Assembly (NCBI GenBank): GCA_929200515.1
Contig: CAKNAD010000002.1
Coordinates: 1-31,276, forward strand
Reading direction: 5' to 3'
Length of the DNA: 31,276 bases
DNA from: Candidatus Gorgonimonas leptogorgiae
Lineage (GTDB): Bacteria; Pseudomonadota; Gammaproteobacteria; Pseudomonadales; Endozoicomonadaceae
The notes under the pieces are model-generated. The model made no database searches, was not told the DNA's origin, and saw only the letters and a program-made list of their open reading frames with translations. Positions within the stretch are counted from its first letter, which is position 1; every line of letters starts with the position of its first letter. Below are positions 16,052-26,800 of this stretch, piece after piece. The translations under genes and the position numbers were made by a program.

Positions 16052-17515
16052 TTGTATAACATAAATCCATCTTTTATGAAAAGAATTAATTTAGTTAATC
16101 TGATAGGCTTTGTATTACTTTTTATACTTATTTATTCGATATATATATCCTCTGCTACTATTCAAGTTAAATCTACACTTTCTATATTGTGTATTGCTAT
16201 TTATTTATGGATTACCGAACTTGTCGCTTTTCCAGTTAGTGGCTTAATAATTATTAGCCTAATAACCTTACTTCTAGGATTGATCCCCGATGAAAATGGC
16301 TATTCTCTTGGAACTCAAAAAGCACTAGCACTAGGACTAAAAGGTTTATCTTCTCCAAGTATGGCAATGATAATGGGCTCTTTAATAGTAGCATCGTCTA
16401 TTCAGCATACTAAACTAGATAACTTTATTGCGATAAAAATAATGTCTAGTATGAAAAACTCGCCTGCTTTTATTTTATTAGGATGTTTATTAGTAGGAAT
16501 TTGTTTTGCGTTTTTAATACCGTCACCAACAGGAAGGACGGCGGTCTTAATTCCTATTTTGTTAGGTATAACAAAGTTCTTAGATACCAACCCCCAGAAA
16601 AAATTCACGATGATTGTTATCCTTGGTGCAATACATATTAGCACCATATGGAATATTGGGTTACTAACCGCAACAACTCATAACGTTGCAGGTTTAGATC
16701 TAATAACTAACCATTACCAAAGCTTTAAAATAACTTGGCTACAATGGTTTATGACTGCTGCCCCCGCATCTTTATTATTAAGCATTATTTTGTTTTTTAT
16801 TTTAAAGCAAGAACTAGGTGATTATAAAATATCCTTAAATCTTAAAAAAAGTTACGATAAACTCAGCCTTACTAAAACTCAAACAAAGTTATTATCTTAT
16901 CTATTAGCTCTTATTTTTTTGTGGATTACAGAGGGTAGTTTGCATAGTTTGAGTGTTTCCTCATCAATGATATTAATAGCTTCGGTGATTTTATCTCCCA
17001 AAATAGGCGTATTTGATTGCTGGAAACAAGCTGAAAAACTTTTACCTTGGGGTGTTTTAATAATGTTTGGAGCTAGTATTAGCTTAGGATTAACGCTAGT
17101 TGATTCTGGAGCTAGTGCCTGGTTAGCTGAAAAATGCTTTAACTTTGTTGATATTGGCAAATTAGCTGTTATCAATATAGTAATTACAGGAGTAGTATTT
17201 ACCATAATATTACATTTAGGATTCGCAAGTGCTGCTAGTCTAACATTTTCTATTATGCCTGTTTATTTATCTTTAGCTGATAAACTTACTGAATATACTA
17301 ATATTAATGCTCCTACTTTTGCATTAATTCAACTATTTGCTATAAGCATAGGATTTATACTACCAGCTAATGCACCTCAAAATATGTTAGGTTACGCAAC
17401 TGGAATAATCGATATCAAGACTTTCATTCGTATCGGCATAAAGCTAACTATAGCAACTATTTTAGTCTTTATAATGCTTGCTAAAACTTGGTGGTCTAAT
17501 ATATTAACATTATAA
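16052..17515 (+). CDS. DASS/SLC13-type anion transporter
   Basis: Inner-membrane symporter of the divalent anion:sodium symporter family (di- or tricarboxylates, sulfate or similar anions). The 487-aa protein has about eleven to twelve hydrophobic segments. Two re-entrant-type signatures are visible: 'FLIPSPTGRTAVLIPILLGI' in the first half (place of the S-N-T motif) and 'IGFILPANAPQNMLGYATGII' near the C-terminus (relatives: P-x-[AS]-x-P-x-N-x-x-x-x-[AG]-x-G). The substrate cannot be read from sequence. For a host-dependent bacterium, uptake of host dicarboxylates is a reasonable inference. The start is a TTG, chosen because AGGA lies eight bases upstream. The ATG nine codons in (16076) has no ribosome binding site. 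Confidence 0.85.
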   Translation: MYNINPSFMKRINLVNLIGFVLLFILIYSIYISSATIQVKSTLSILCIAIYLWITELVAFPVSGLIIISLITLLLGLIPDENGYSLGTQKALALGLKGLSSPSMAMIMGSLIVASSIQHTKLDNFIAIKIMSSMKNSPAFILLGCLLVGICFAFLIPSPTGRTAVLIPILLGITKFLDTNPQKKFTMIVILGAIHISTIWNIGLLTATTHNVAGLDLITNHYQSFKITWLQWFMTAAPASLLLSIILFFILKQELGDYKISLNLKKSYDKLSLTKTQTKLLSYLLALIFLWITEGSLHSLSVSSSMILIASVILSPKIGVFDCWKQAEKLLPWGVLIMFGASISLGLTLVDSGASAWLAEKCFNFVDIGKLAVINIVITGVVFTIILHLGFASAASLTFSIMPVYLSLADKLTEYTNINAPTFALIQLFAISIGFILPANAPQNMLGYATGIIDIKTFIRIGIKLTIATILVFIMLAKTWWSNILTL

Positions 17516-17529
17516 AAACTACCTGCTTG

Positions 17530-17650
17530 TTATTTTGTATATCGATTATTGATATCAAGAAGATTGGTAGCTGTTTTTTCTGCTGTTGATCTTCTTTCCG
17601 GACTTTTTTTATATATCAAATGAACTAACACAATAAAAAAATAATCTTCT
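17530..17650 (-). pseudogene. Remnant of a second kinase-like gene (C-terminal end only)
   Basis: Read on the minus strand, this segment encodes 'SPERRSTAEKTATNLL' followed by 'DINNRYTK' and a TAA at 17532-17530. This matches the C-terminal end of the kinase-like gene at 18428-19837 ('NPERRPTAEKIADNLHDIIQRYTADIKK'). At the DNA level 17569-17602 and 18479-18512 agree in 31 of 34 bases by hand count. The frame stays open for about 40 codons upstream with weakening similarity, then is lost in AT-rich sequence. No start codon or kinase core remains. It is the leftover of a tandem paralogue, separated from the intact copy by the 186-aa gene. Confidence 0.65.
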
Positions 17651-17813
17651 ATAGTATATATATTTTTAAAATAATAATTATTTTAAACTTGTATTTTGTT
17701 AAAATCTATTTTTAAAATTCACAAACAATAACTAACACTCGTAAAGTAACCACTATAGGATAATTAAAACTTACTATGGTGTTATTTGGGTGCTTTCAGT
17801 AAGGATATAAAAC

Positions 17814-18374
17814 ATGAATGTAAATATAGTTAATGATAAACTACATACTACAATTATTGAAAAACCAACAGTTACTTCTGCTATTTCACCAAGCTGGAAA
17901 ACAGTACTTGAAGAATGGAAAGGCGGTAAAGTTGATGCCTCAATGCTATCTTTAATTAAAAAACAACCCTGTTATTTTGAAGTATCTCCTTTGTATAAAA
18001 ATCAAGAATCATCTTTTATGTATAAAATTATACCTACTAGTTTTATAGCTGATGCTGATCCTTCAAAATTCAAAACATATATTAATGAGATCACTGAAGA
18101 TACCGTAACTTTTTATAACCTTAACAGAGATTCCTTATTAGTATCTCCTACAGACACTAGCAAAAATTACGCTCATCTTCAGGTTTTTTTAAATAATGCA
18201 TCGAATAAAGAAGTTACATCTTTCTTTAGAGCATGGGCTGAAGCTGCTGAAAGCTTGCTAGATAAAGTTGATGTTGTCTGGTTAAGTACTCATGGTAATT
18301 CAGTTCCTTGGCTACATGGACGAGTTGACCCCCGTCCTAAATATTATCAAACTAAAGAGTTTATAGGAACTTAG
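17814..18374 (+). CDS. Uncharacterised protein with conserved WLS-HG-VPWLHGR-D-RPKYY ending
   Basis: This 186-aa soluble protein has no signal peptide or membrane segment. The C-terminal 'WLSTHGNSVPWLHGRVDPRP' followed by KYY resembles a family of uncharacterised proteins with the pattern W-L-S-T-x-G-x-x-V-x-W-L-H-x-R-x-D-x-R-P-K-Y-Y. From memory this is DUF6940, which I could not verify. Other family-like parts are 'YAHLQVFLNNASNKEVTSFFRAWAEAA' and 'FYNLNRDSLLVSPTD'. The cluster of invariant His, Arg, Asp and Tyr suggests a binding or catalytic site, but no activity is known to me. The start has a good ribosome binding site (AAGGAT, seven bases upstream). It lies between a kinase remnant and the intact kinase-like gene, with which it converges. 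Confidence 0.7.
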   Translation: MNVNIVNDKLHTTIIEKPTVTSAISPSWKTVLEEWKGGKVDASMLSLIKKQPCYFEVSPLYKNQESSFMYKIIPTSFIADADPSKFKTYINEITEDTVTFYNLNRDSLLVSPTDTSKNYAHLQVFLNNASNKEVTSFFRAWAEAAESLLDKVDVVWLSTHGNSVPWLHGRVDPRPKYYQTKEFIGT

Positions 18375-18404
18375 TTTATAAACCTTTTACTTGACTTATA
18401 AACT
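18373..18404. terminator. Inverted repeat between convergent genes, possible bidirectional terminator
   Basis: A perfect 9-bp inverted repeat (AGTTTATAA / TTATAAACT) with a 14-base loop overlaps the stop of the 186-aa gene and lies 24 bases past the end of the convergent kinase-like gene. The stem is AT-rich and no long T-tract follows, so it is only a candidate terminator for both genes. Confidence 0.35.
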
Positions 18405-18427
18405 ATTTTGCTTAGAATTGAAAGCTA

Positions 18428-19837
18428 TCATTTTTTTATATCAGCTGTATATCGCTGTATAATATCATGAAGATTATCAGCTATTTTTTCTGCTGTTGGT
18501 CTTCTTTCAGGATTGTCTTGATGACACTGATTTATTATAGTTATTATTTCTAGAAATATTTCAAGTTGGCTTGTTTCTTCAGTATCCCAATAATCGACAA
18601 CTTGCTTTTGATAGAAATAAAAATTAGCTAATAGTTTTTTAGGAAAGATAGTTTTTATCTTATTCTTTATGCTATTAGGGTGTCTATCAAATAAAGCTGA
18701 CTGTACATACTCATTGTAGACATAAGTAGCTAATTTTTCTTTAGTTACTTTTAAAAGATCAAAGTTATATTCTGAATATGAGAAACAAAGATATAAAATA
18801 CCCGCAAATATCATGCCTAATGAATATATATCTCCTTTATAAGTTGCAGTTGTATAATCCCATTTACTGTTTTTATCTATAGGAAAACGAATTTCTGGAG
18901 CATGATAAATGTTATTATAAAATGTAAATTTTTTTGTCCCTAAGTTTTTATATTTATTGTTATATACACTAAAACGCTCAAAACCAGATAGTATAATTTT
19001 ATTTTTTTTAACAAATAAGTTACTTAGCTTTAAATCTCCATGAGCAATTTCATTTTTATGTACATATTTTAGTGTATTTACTATATTATACATAAAGCTT
19101 GTTAATTTTATGATATCGTATTTGTTATCCATACTGTTGTATATGTAGTTTATCAGTGTATCTTTCGGAGGATCTATAAGTTTCATCCCCTTTATGCTAT
19201 TAACAGCTAATATATTTTCATGTATAAAATTTTCTTGTAATGCTAGTTGTCGTGCTACGCCACCTGCAATTTCAAAAAAATGATTTATTGCAACTGATGT
19301 ATGGTCTTTTAAATCATCTTCACTTAGTAAAACTTCTTCATCCTCTAATGGCTTATCTAATAATTTTAAATTATTTATATTTAAAAAAGGTAACATTCCT
19401 TCTTTTTTATCTTTACTAATAAAGTTATTTTGTATTGTAATATGTAAGTAATTAGAAAACCAAGTGCTATACATTGGATTTTCAGCTATATTAATAGTTA
19501 TATCTTCTAGCTTAATAGTTGTAGTGTTAAATAAACACAATAAATACTCTTCTGGACCATTCATATCTACAAATTTATTATTATCTGTAGGCAAATAGTC
19601 ACGTTTTATTTCATATACTTTTGCTTTTAAGCCACTTCCAAAAACTTGCTTGACCGTAACCGGAGCTTTTTCATATATGGAATTAGTTTGATTAAAAAAA
19701 AATTTATCTTCAAATATTCCTTTAGGATCTAAAACATTGATGCAAAGTTTTTTTTTATTTGTTTCATCGGCTATAATATAAGAGCTTACACAAATATATA
19801 AGAAAAAAACCATCATTTTGGCTATATTTTTTAACAT
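18428..19837 (-). CDS. Predicted secreted protein-kinase-like protein, probably a pseudokinase
   Basis: A 469-aa protein with a protein-kinase-like fold behind an N-terminal Sec signal peptide (residues 1-23, MLKNIAKMMVFFLYICVSSY then IIA). Kinase landmarks are a possible glycine loop near Gly67-Gly69 ('FGSGLKAKVYEIKRD', Lys78), the catalytic loop HGDLKLSN (His266, Asp268, Lys270, Asn273), an APE motif (313-315), the helix-F aspartate (Asp336 in DIYSLG) and 'NPERRPTAEKIADNL' at the end. The metal-binding DFG motif is replaced: 'IILSGFERF' puts Gly285-Phe-Glu there, without the aspartate. A long insert separates the glycine loop from the catalytic loop. Export by Sec and loss of the DFG aspartate suggest a binding protein or an atypical enzyme acting outside the cytoplasm. 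It is transcribed with the gene upstream (12-base gap). A remnant of a paralogue lies at 17530-17650. Confidence 0.75.
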   Translation of the reverse strand: MLKNIAKMMVFFLYICVSSYIIADETNKKKLCINVLDPKGIFEDKFFFNQTNSIYEKAPVTVKQVFGSGLKAKVYEIKRDYLPTDNNKFVDMNGPEEYLLCLFNTTTIKLEDITINIAENPMYSTWFSNYLHITIQNNFISKDKKEGMLPFLNINNLKLLDKPLEDEEVLLSEDDLKDHTSVAINHFFEIAGGVARQLALQENFIHENILAVNSIKGMKLIDPPKDTLINYIYNSMDNKYDIIKLTSFMYNIVNTLKYVHKNEIAHGDLKLSNLFVKKNKIILSGFERFSVYNNKYKNLGTKKFTFYNNIYHAPEIRFPIDKNSKWDYTTATYKGDIYSLGMIFAGILYLCFSYSEYNFDLLKVTKEKLATYVYNEYVQSALFDRHPNSIKNKIKTIFPKKLLANFYFYQKQVVDYWDTEETSQLEIFLEIITIINQCHQDNPERRPTAEKIADNLHDIIQRYTADIKK

Positions 19838-19849
19838 AACAATACCTAT

Positions 19850-20710
19850 CTATACATTTTTTATGTCTATCATTTTTATATGTTGTATATCAACTTTTTC
19901 TAAATCAGTTGGAGAAATATTAAAAAAATTTAGATATATTGTCTCTTTTAAGTTAGGCATAGTAGAATTTGCAAATATACTAAAATTATATGTCTCTTTG
20001 AGAGTACAGCTGTCTAGCATTATTTCGAAATTATTATTTCTTTTAAGCTCTTTTAATTTATTAACAGTCATTAAATTTTCTTTAGAATAAACACAAAATG
20101 AGTTATTCCAATTAGATGTTAAATCCTTTAACATTAACAATGTTTCACATATGTCTCCATTTGTATAAATCATACTGTTACTTCCTATATTCATTTTTTC
20201 TTTATCTATACCAGCATTATCGTCTCTAAAATAATTAAAAACATCATTTGTTTTTTGTTTCGCTTTACTCTCTAATCTATTAACACTTATAGGTATATTT
20301 AATAGGAAACTAGCAACCTTATGTTGAAATTTATTTGATGGTATCTTTATTTGAGAATCTATAATTATAGCTTCATCTACTTCTATTGGAATGTTAAATA
20401 GTTTGTCTTTAGGAACAGATGCAACTAAGATTTTAGTTCCATTTAATTCAGGATAAGCAACTATTGCTAATGAACTTATAATTTTACTATCGGTTTGCTT
20501 AATGCTCAGTTTTTGTAATGACTTATGTAGTTTTTCTTTTTCTCTTGTATTGAAATTAATTTGGTTATTTTGAATATCTAATGAAGACTTATGTGGTATA
20601 TACTTTCTTATATTTCTTCCAAAAGTAGTCATTTTATTGTTACTATTTGCAGTTTCATAAGATTGTCTTGAAGGAGGCGTAGGGATTACTATTACATCGT
20701 TATTATTCAT
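19850..20710 (-). CDS. Unknown protein co-transcribed with the kinase-like gene
   Basis: I do not recognise this 286-aa protein. The first 65 residues are polar and low in hydrophobics with no signal peptide ('VIVIPTPPSRQSYETANSNNK'), of the type often seen at the start of secreted effectors. From residue 75 a mixed strand-helix domain follows ('IISSLAIVAYPELNGTKILVASV', 'VDEAIIIDSQIKI'). Later parts contain 'GDICETLLMLKDLTSNW' and 'FEIMLDSCTLKETYNF'. The scattered Cys, His and Glu residues made me consider a deaminase fold, but the paired Cys motif is not there. AGGTAATTG precedes the ATG. It ends 12 bases before the kinase-like gene, so both probably form one operon and may work together. 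Confidence 0.6.
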   Translation of the reverse strand: MNNNDVIVIPTPPSRQSYETANSNNKMTTFGRNIRKYIPHKSSLDIQNNQINFNTREKEKLHKSLQKLSIKQTDSKIISSLAIVAYPELNGTKILVASVPKDKLFNIPIEVDEAIIIDSQIKIPSNKFQHKVASFLLNIPISVNRLESKAKQKTNDVFNYFRDDNAGIDKEKMNIGSNSMIYTNGDICETLLMLKDLTSNWNNSFCVYSKENLMTVNKLKELKRNNNFEIMLDSCTLKETYNFSIFANSTMPNLKETIYLNFFNISPTDLEKVDIQHIKMIDIKNV

Positions 20711-20794
20711 TCAATTACCTGTTTTTATTAGTATTTTATTTTAATTTGTATCTTCGTTAATGTAAATTAAAATTTAAACTTAACCATCTTATTA

Positions 20795-20835
20795 TAAAAA
20801 ATATTATTTATCTACCTTTGTTTTATAAATAATAT
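20795..20835 (-). terminator. Terminator of the giant autotransporter gene
   Basis: Read on the minus strand, a perfect 11-bp stem (ATATTATTTAT / ATAAATAATAT, arms at 20825-20835 and 20801-20811) with a 13-base loop is followed at once by TTTTTA. It starts five bases after the stop codon. The stem has no G-C pairs but the hairpin plus T-tract layout is clear. Confidence 0.55.
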
Positions 20836-20839
20836 ACTT

Positions 20840-23800
20840 CTAATAATTATATTTAATAGATATTTTTGCTGAAGCTATATTATTAAATAGATTCCTATTA
20901 TATGAAATAGATATATCTGTAGTTATTTTGTTATTAACAACATAATTAACTGCTAAATTAGTAATTAGCTTACTACTATCACTAGAGAAATTATTAAGAT
21001 TAAACTTTTTATCAAATAATATTACCTTAGTGATATCTTTCTGCGATAGATTTAAAACTTTATTATAAGCTATAGAGCAATAAATATTAACTCTATTACC
21101 ACTTTTTAAACTAAAGTTACGATAAATATGCACGGCTGTCGCTAAATTTATTATATTACTAGATTGTGAGTTATATCTTTCAATATTATTAAAGTTTCTT
21201 GCTGGTAATACATTGTTTAGCAATGTTAAGCTACTATTAAACTCACAGTAAAAATTGTTATAGTAGTATGGTACTACTGCTTCTATAATAAAAGATGTTA
21301 ATTTAGATTTATACCTATGTTGTTGCTGATTTCTATCAGTAATAATTTTTATATTATGTTTATGAGAGTTAATGCTATACTGTAAAGCTGATTGTATAAT
21401 AAATTTTTTCATCTCATATTGTGCATAAATAGTAGTTGCCATATTAGTAATACTACTATTACGATCGACAAGTTGATAACCTCTTAATGTAATATTAGTT
21501 AAGTTGGTTATAGCATGACTCTGCATAATACCTAATTTTATTTTAGCAGTAAATTGTTGTTCTAATCCTATACTAGTAGTTTTATTAATATCTACAGCAG
21601 TAACATCTTTATTATAAGTATACTGTTGTTTTGTTTCTAAGTTACTAGCAAACCATATATTTTTTAATGAATTATCAAAGTTAAACTCTGTGCTATTGAG
21701 TTTGTATTGATAACAACGTTGCTCACGAAACACTCTAAAGCGTTGGCTGATTATTTTCAACAACTTATTAGAGACATTAACTAATAGTTGATTGTTAACA
21801 TAGCAGTTATCTGGCAATAACCTTTTAACTATATTTAATTTTTCTCTGAGGTGTATTGCAGATAAAAGACTATCTCGTATCTCTTTAAACTCTTGCTGGT
21901 TAGTTACTTGTTGTTTATATAACAAGTATTCAACTATTTCTTCAGCCTCTATTGGTAATCTATTGAGCCTAATTTCTTCTCTAATCATTTGCATAAGATG
22001 AGGCTTATTACTATCAATTTTATACTTTTGCATTAAGTTAGCAAATTTTTTTATTGATACAGCCTGATCACCTATATCGATAGCCGCATCAATAGCTTTA
22101 CAAGTTATATCTGCTATTATACTAGCTTTATTATTTGCTCTACTAACAGTTAAACTGCTTAAATCTATTAATAAATTTTTAGCATTTATTTTTTTTACTG
22201 CCATTATAATACTTAAATCGTTTAATTGTAATAACTTACCATTAATTAATACTTCTTTAGCGGTTAGTATACATGCTTTATCTTTTACCTTTCCTATATT
22301 AATGTTATCAACTGCACTAATAACAATTAAAGATTCTTTACCTTGAAAGTGCATTAACTCTAAATTTTGGTTTAACTCTAATAAAGGTTGCTGAAAATTA
22401 GTTTTATCATTTATATTTATTATTATTGTACCTGCTTTTCCGTGATAAGAATTTAGCTTAGTATTATTGGTGACATTCAGTAAACCACAATTTTTAATAT
22501 CTAAGTTTGAAGCATTTAATGTATCTATATTAACTTCTGAATTATATGCTATATTGAATGTGATATTGTTACTCTGATTATTTATAGTTGTTATCGAATG
22601 TGCAACTAAGTTACCTTGCTGCATAATTGAGCCTATTAATCTAAGCTCGCCATCAATAACTACATTACCTGCTATTTCATTTTTTACTTGTAGTGTTTTC
22701 TTATTAACAATATTAATATCTGCAAGAGTATTACAAGTTATAGTTGCATTATTTAAAAGTTTATTAGCATTTCCTTGTAACTTATTACAACTAAGTTCAC
22801 CATTATTTATTAAGATATCAATTAATTCTATATTCTTAGTAGTCATTAAAAAACCATTATTTATAAAATTATTGTTACTTAATGCTAGATCATCTTTAGT
22901 AATTATTTTAGAACCATATTTATTAATTAATTTGTTATTATTAAGCTTAATAGAAGATGTATTGAGGTTGCCTGTTACTGTAGTGTTGCCTTCTAAACTA
23001 ATACCACTAGTTATAGTAACTGAACCGATAATATGTTTACTAATATCAATAGTTTTACTTCCTGATATATATATGTTTTTAATTATATTGCATTTTACTT
23101 TATTATTTTTACCATTAAATATAGTATAATAATTACCATTTAATATTCTTGCTTCTAGTATCCCTTGATTATTAAGATTGCTATCTAGTAAACAAATATT
23201 ATTAATTTTTAAGTTACCAAAATTAGTAAATAACTCTTTATTAAATCTAAAAACACTAGTATTAATTTGTAAAGTAGCAGATGCTAAGTTAGTAAACTTA
23301 GCTTTATTGTAAATAATATCATTGACAGCAAGATAACCTTTATTGATAAAATCTTGGTTAAGAGATAGATCGCTGTTAATAATTAATTCACCATAATTAT
23401 CAATAGTTTTGACACTTATATTATCTGTATTTACATAGTTATTATTCGTAAAACTATATTTAGATCCTATGATATTCTTAGCGTATAATTTACCATCATT
23501 AATAACATTTCCAGTAAATGTCAAACTACCACTAATGGTTACTTCTCCTGATATCTTGTTAATAACATAAAAATTACCAGTGTTATTACAAATTAAATTA
23601 TTAATGTTGTTAACTTTAATATTTCCAGTAGTAGCATTGTTTAGTGTTACTATACTAGTTATTGTTCCTGCTGTTAAGTTTTTATTATTATGCGATTTTT
23701 TTGTTAAAGATAATAACTTGCCTACATTTACTGTGTCGTTATTATTTAAAAAAGTAATATTTAAGTTTTGTTCAACATCTAATATATGATTATTACTAAT

Positions 23801-26800
23801 TCCATAATTTCCATTAATATTAGTTACTAGTAATGTTCCTGATTGTTGAATATTATTTACTAACTGTAAGTCTCCTAAAATTACTACACGTCCGCTAGTA
23901 ACACTACTAACAGTTATTAAACCTTTATTTTTAAATATACAATTATCTATAGTCTTAAAGTTTGCGCTAGAAGATACTTCATTTGTAACAGTATTATTAT
24001 TTCCTCTTATATGTTTTGCAGCTAAACATCCGAAGTTTTCTATATTTGCATTTAAATTTATGATATTAGCTATTTCTATAGTCCCAGCATTTATGAATCT
24101 TTTATTATGTACAGTAAAAGTATTTTCTCCTGTAATTTTTATGATTGCAAAATTAAATAGTGAAGTTAAATTAACATGGTCAACTTCTATATAACTACCT
24201 TTATAATTAATAACATCTAATAAAACTGTAGAATTTGTCTGTAATACTCCACCTTTAATTAGTTTATGATTATGTAATACTACTTCAGGCGGTGTTTTAT
24301 TTGCTACTGATTTAATATTAATGCCATTAATAATAGTATTATTATTGATTAAGACTAACCGATTAGCTTGTTGTGCCAATACAGGATGTAATAAATTAAT
24401 ATTAATTCCTGTATGTTTGCCATGGATAATTTTATTATTAGTTATAGTGCCAGATATCATTTGAGTTATTTGTATGCCTATTCCCGTGTTATTACTGCCA
24501 ATTTGTGCATTATTTTCTATATTCCCGATAATAGGCATAGCTAAGTGTAAAGCATGATTGTTGTTACCAGCTATTAACTTTACTTTATCGCTGATATTAA
24601 TACTATCAGTATCTATAAATTTTAAGATATTTTTTCCTAGAAAAATTAGTGCATCTTGATTTGTTGCCAGCTTTTGCACTATTCCATTAACCTCAACGAG
24701 CTTATGAGAACCATCTATCATTACATTATTTAAAACCATTTTATGCAAAATAATCGGATCATTACGCTTAATATTATGACTAATATTCGGTTCTACTTCT
24801 GATGCAACAATTAGAGCTGGGTAATCAATAATACGAGAAGCATGACTATATAATTGTTGCTGTTGATTATTATTTCCTATATCAATTACTAAAGACTTAG
24901 TGCTATAATTTACAATTGATTTATTCAAAGCTACATCTAGTGGAAATACAGCTAAATTATTGTTAGAATTAGTTTTGTTTTTTAAATCTTGTTTATCATA
25001 CCAAATTAAAGCATCTACATGATAATTCATGGGTTGGCAGTCGCCCAATAATTTATTACTTAAATTAATTAACGCTACATTAGAAGACACAGGAAGTGGA
25101 TTGTTTGCTACACCAACTTCAGCACTGATAGTATTTTTATTAACCTCTACTTCTTTGACAGTAATTAATATAGATTGATTATCTTGATAATAAATTATTT
25201 TTTTTGCTATTTCTTGAGTTAACTGTTTATTATTACATAACATGCCTCCAGATGCTCTAATTAAATCAATTCTGCGACTACCTGCAATTACTTGTTTGCC
25301 AGCTACATGGGTAATTGCTACGGCAGAATTAGTAGCAAACGTGAGTATATCTTCAGTTTGTAATAAAGGTTTGGATATTTTTGCTATATCTTGGTTAACT
25401 CTTATAATTAAACGGCTGTTACTTAATCCTTCATAACGCCATAAATTGCTACCTTGGGGTACATCTAATTCTCCTAAATTATAAACAGTAATTTTATTAC
25501 TATTTATACTTTGAGTTAATTTACAAGAACAATATTTGTTTATCTGGAAACTAACAGGAATATCTGCAGATAATGAACCTAGTTTTAGGCTTCCAGAAAT
25601 TTGTTGTACATTATTGTTTAAGTTAATAATACCATCATGGTTTTCATTAGGTAATAAAGTGCTACTAGAGGATATAATTATATCTCCAGATATTTTACTA
25701 ATATTGCTAATATTATTAGTTGTAGTATTAAAAGCAGTTAATGTTAGTGATCCACAAACAGCTATGTATAGATTGTCATTTTTTTTGCCTAATTGAGATA
25801 TTATTGCTTGTGTATTTTTATGTATAATAAGCTTATGATTATTGCCATATAATTTATTAATTATTAAATTGCCATAGCTATCTAGATTGTCATTTAAATT
25901 CAGCGAACCATAAATAGCAAGCAATCCATGATTATATATTATACGATTACTCATAGTAATACTAGACGACATTAGTGTAAATTCAGCTCCTTTATTATTG
26001 TAGATATATCCATGATCTAGCAAATCAATATTTTTTGTAATTATTTTTGAATTATTAATTAACTTATCTTCAATACTAATAGTAGACTCTACATTTATTG
26101 TATTATTATTAATAATTAATTTACAGGTTATATTATTACTTTTAATATATCCTAAGTTAGTTATACTACCAGCACCTATAATATTTATAGACCTTAAATA
26201 TCCTCGCTGATAAACATCTTTTTTTACCCTTAAATCACCAACTATAGTTACACTTCCAGATGTGGAGTTTGCTAATAATATAGTTCCAGAATTTGTTATT
26301 GTAGAATTATACATATTAGCTAATTTAATACTTCCTTTATTTATTGCAGATGATACACTCAAAGTACCACCAATTAATAATATACTGCTACTATCGTTTA
26401 TCAGTTTAGATAAAATTACATTATTTCCTACGTTTATATCATTAGAGTACATATTACGTAAGCTATAGTTAGAAGCAAACAAACTACCTTTTTCTATTCT
26501 AATTGCCGACTTATTGATTAAATCGCCCCCTGCAATTACATCACCAACAATTACAGATAAACCTAAATTAGCTTTATTTAACTGTAATGTACCTTCATTA
26601 ATTATATAACCAGATCGTAAAATACCAATTTCAAGCATTTTTTTATTACGCAATTTATTATTTTTTATATTTAGACGTGACACATGTAAATTTCCATTAT
26701 TAAAGCTATCAATTTTAGTATTATATAAAATAAGATTATTTTTTATAACACAATAACCTTGATTTATATTTAAATTATCTATAACTAGATTATTATTTAT

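Noticed and set aside
19850..20710. Deaminase or protease toxin identity for the 286-aa protein
   Set aside because: The paired Cys-x2-Cys with His/Cys-Ala-Glu of deaminases is absent, and no Cys-His-Asp order fits a known protease family.
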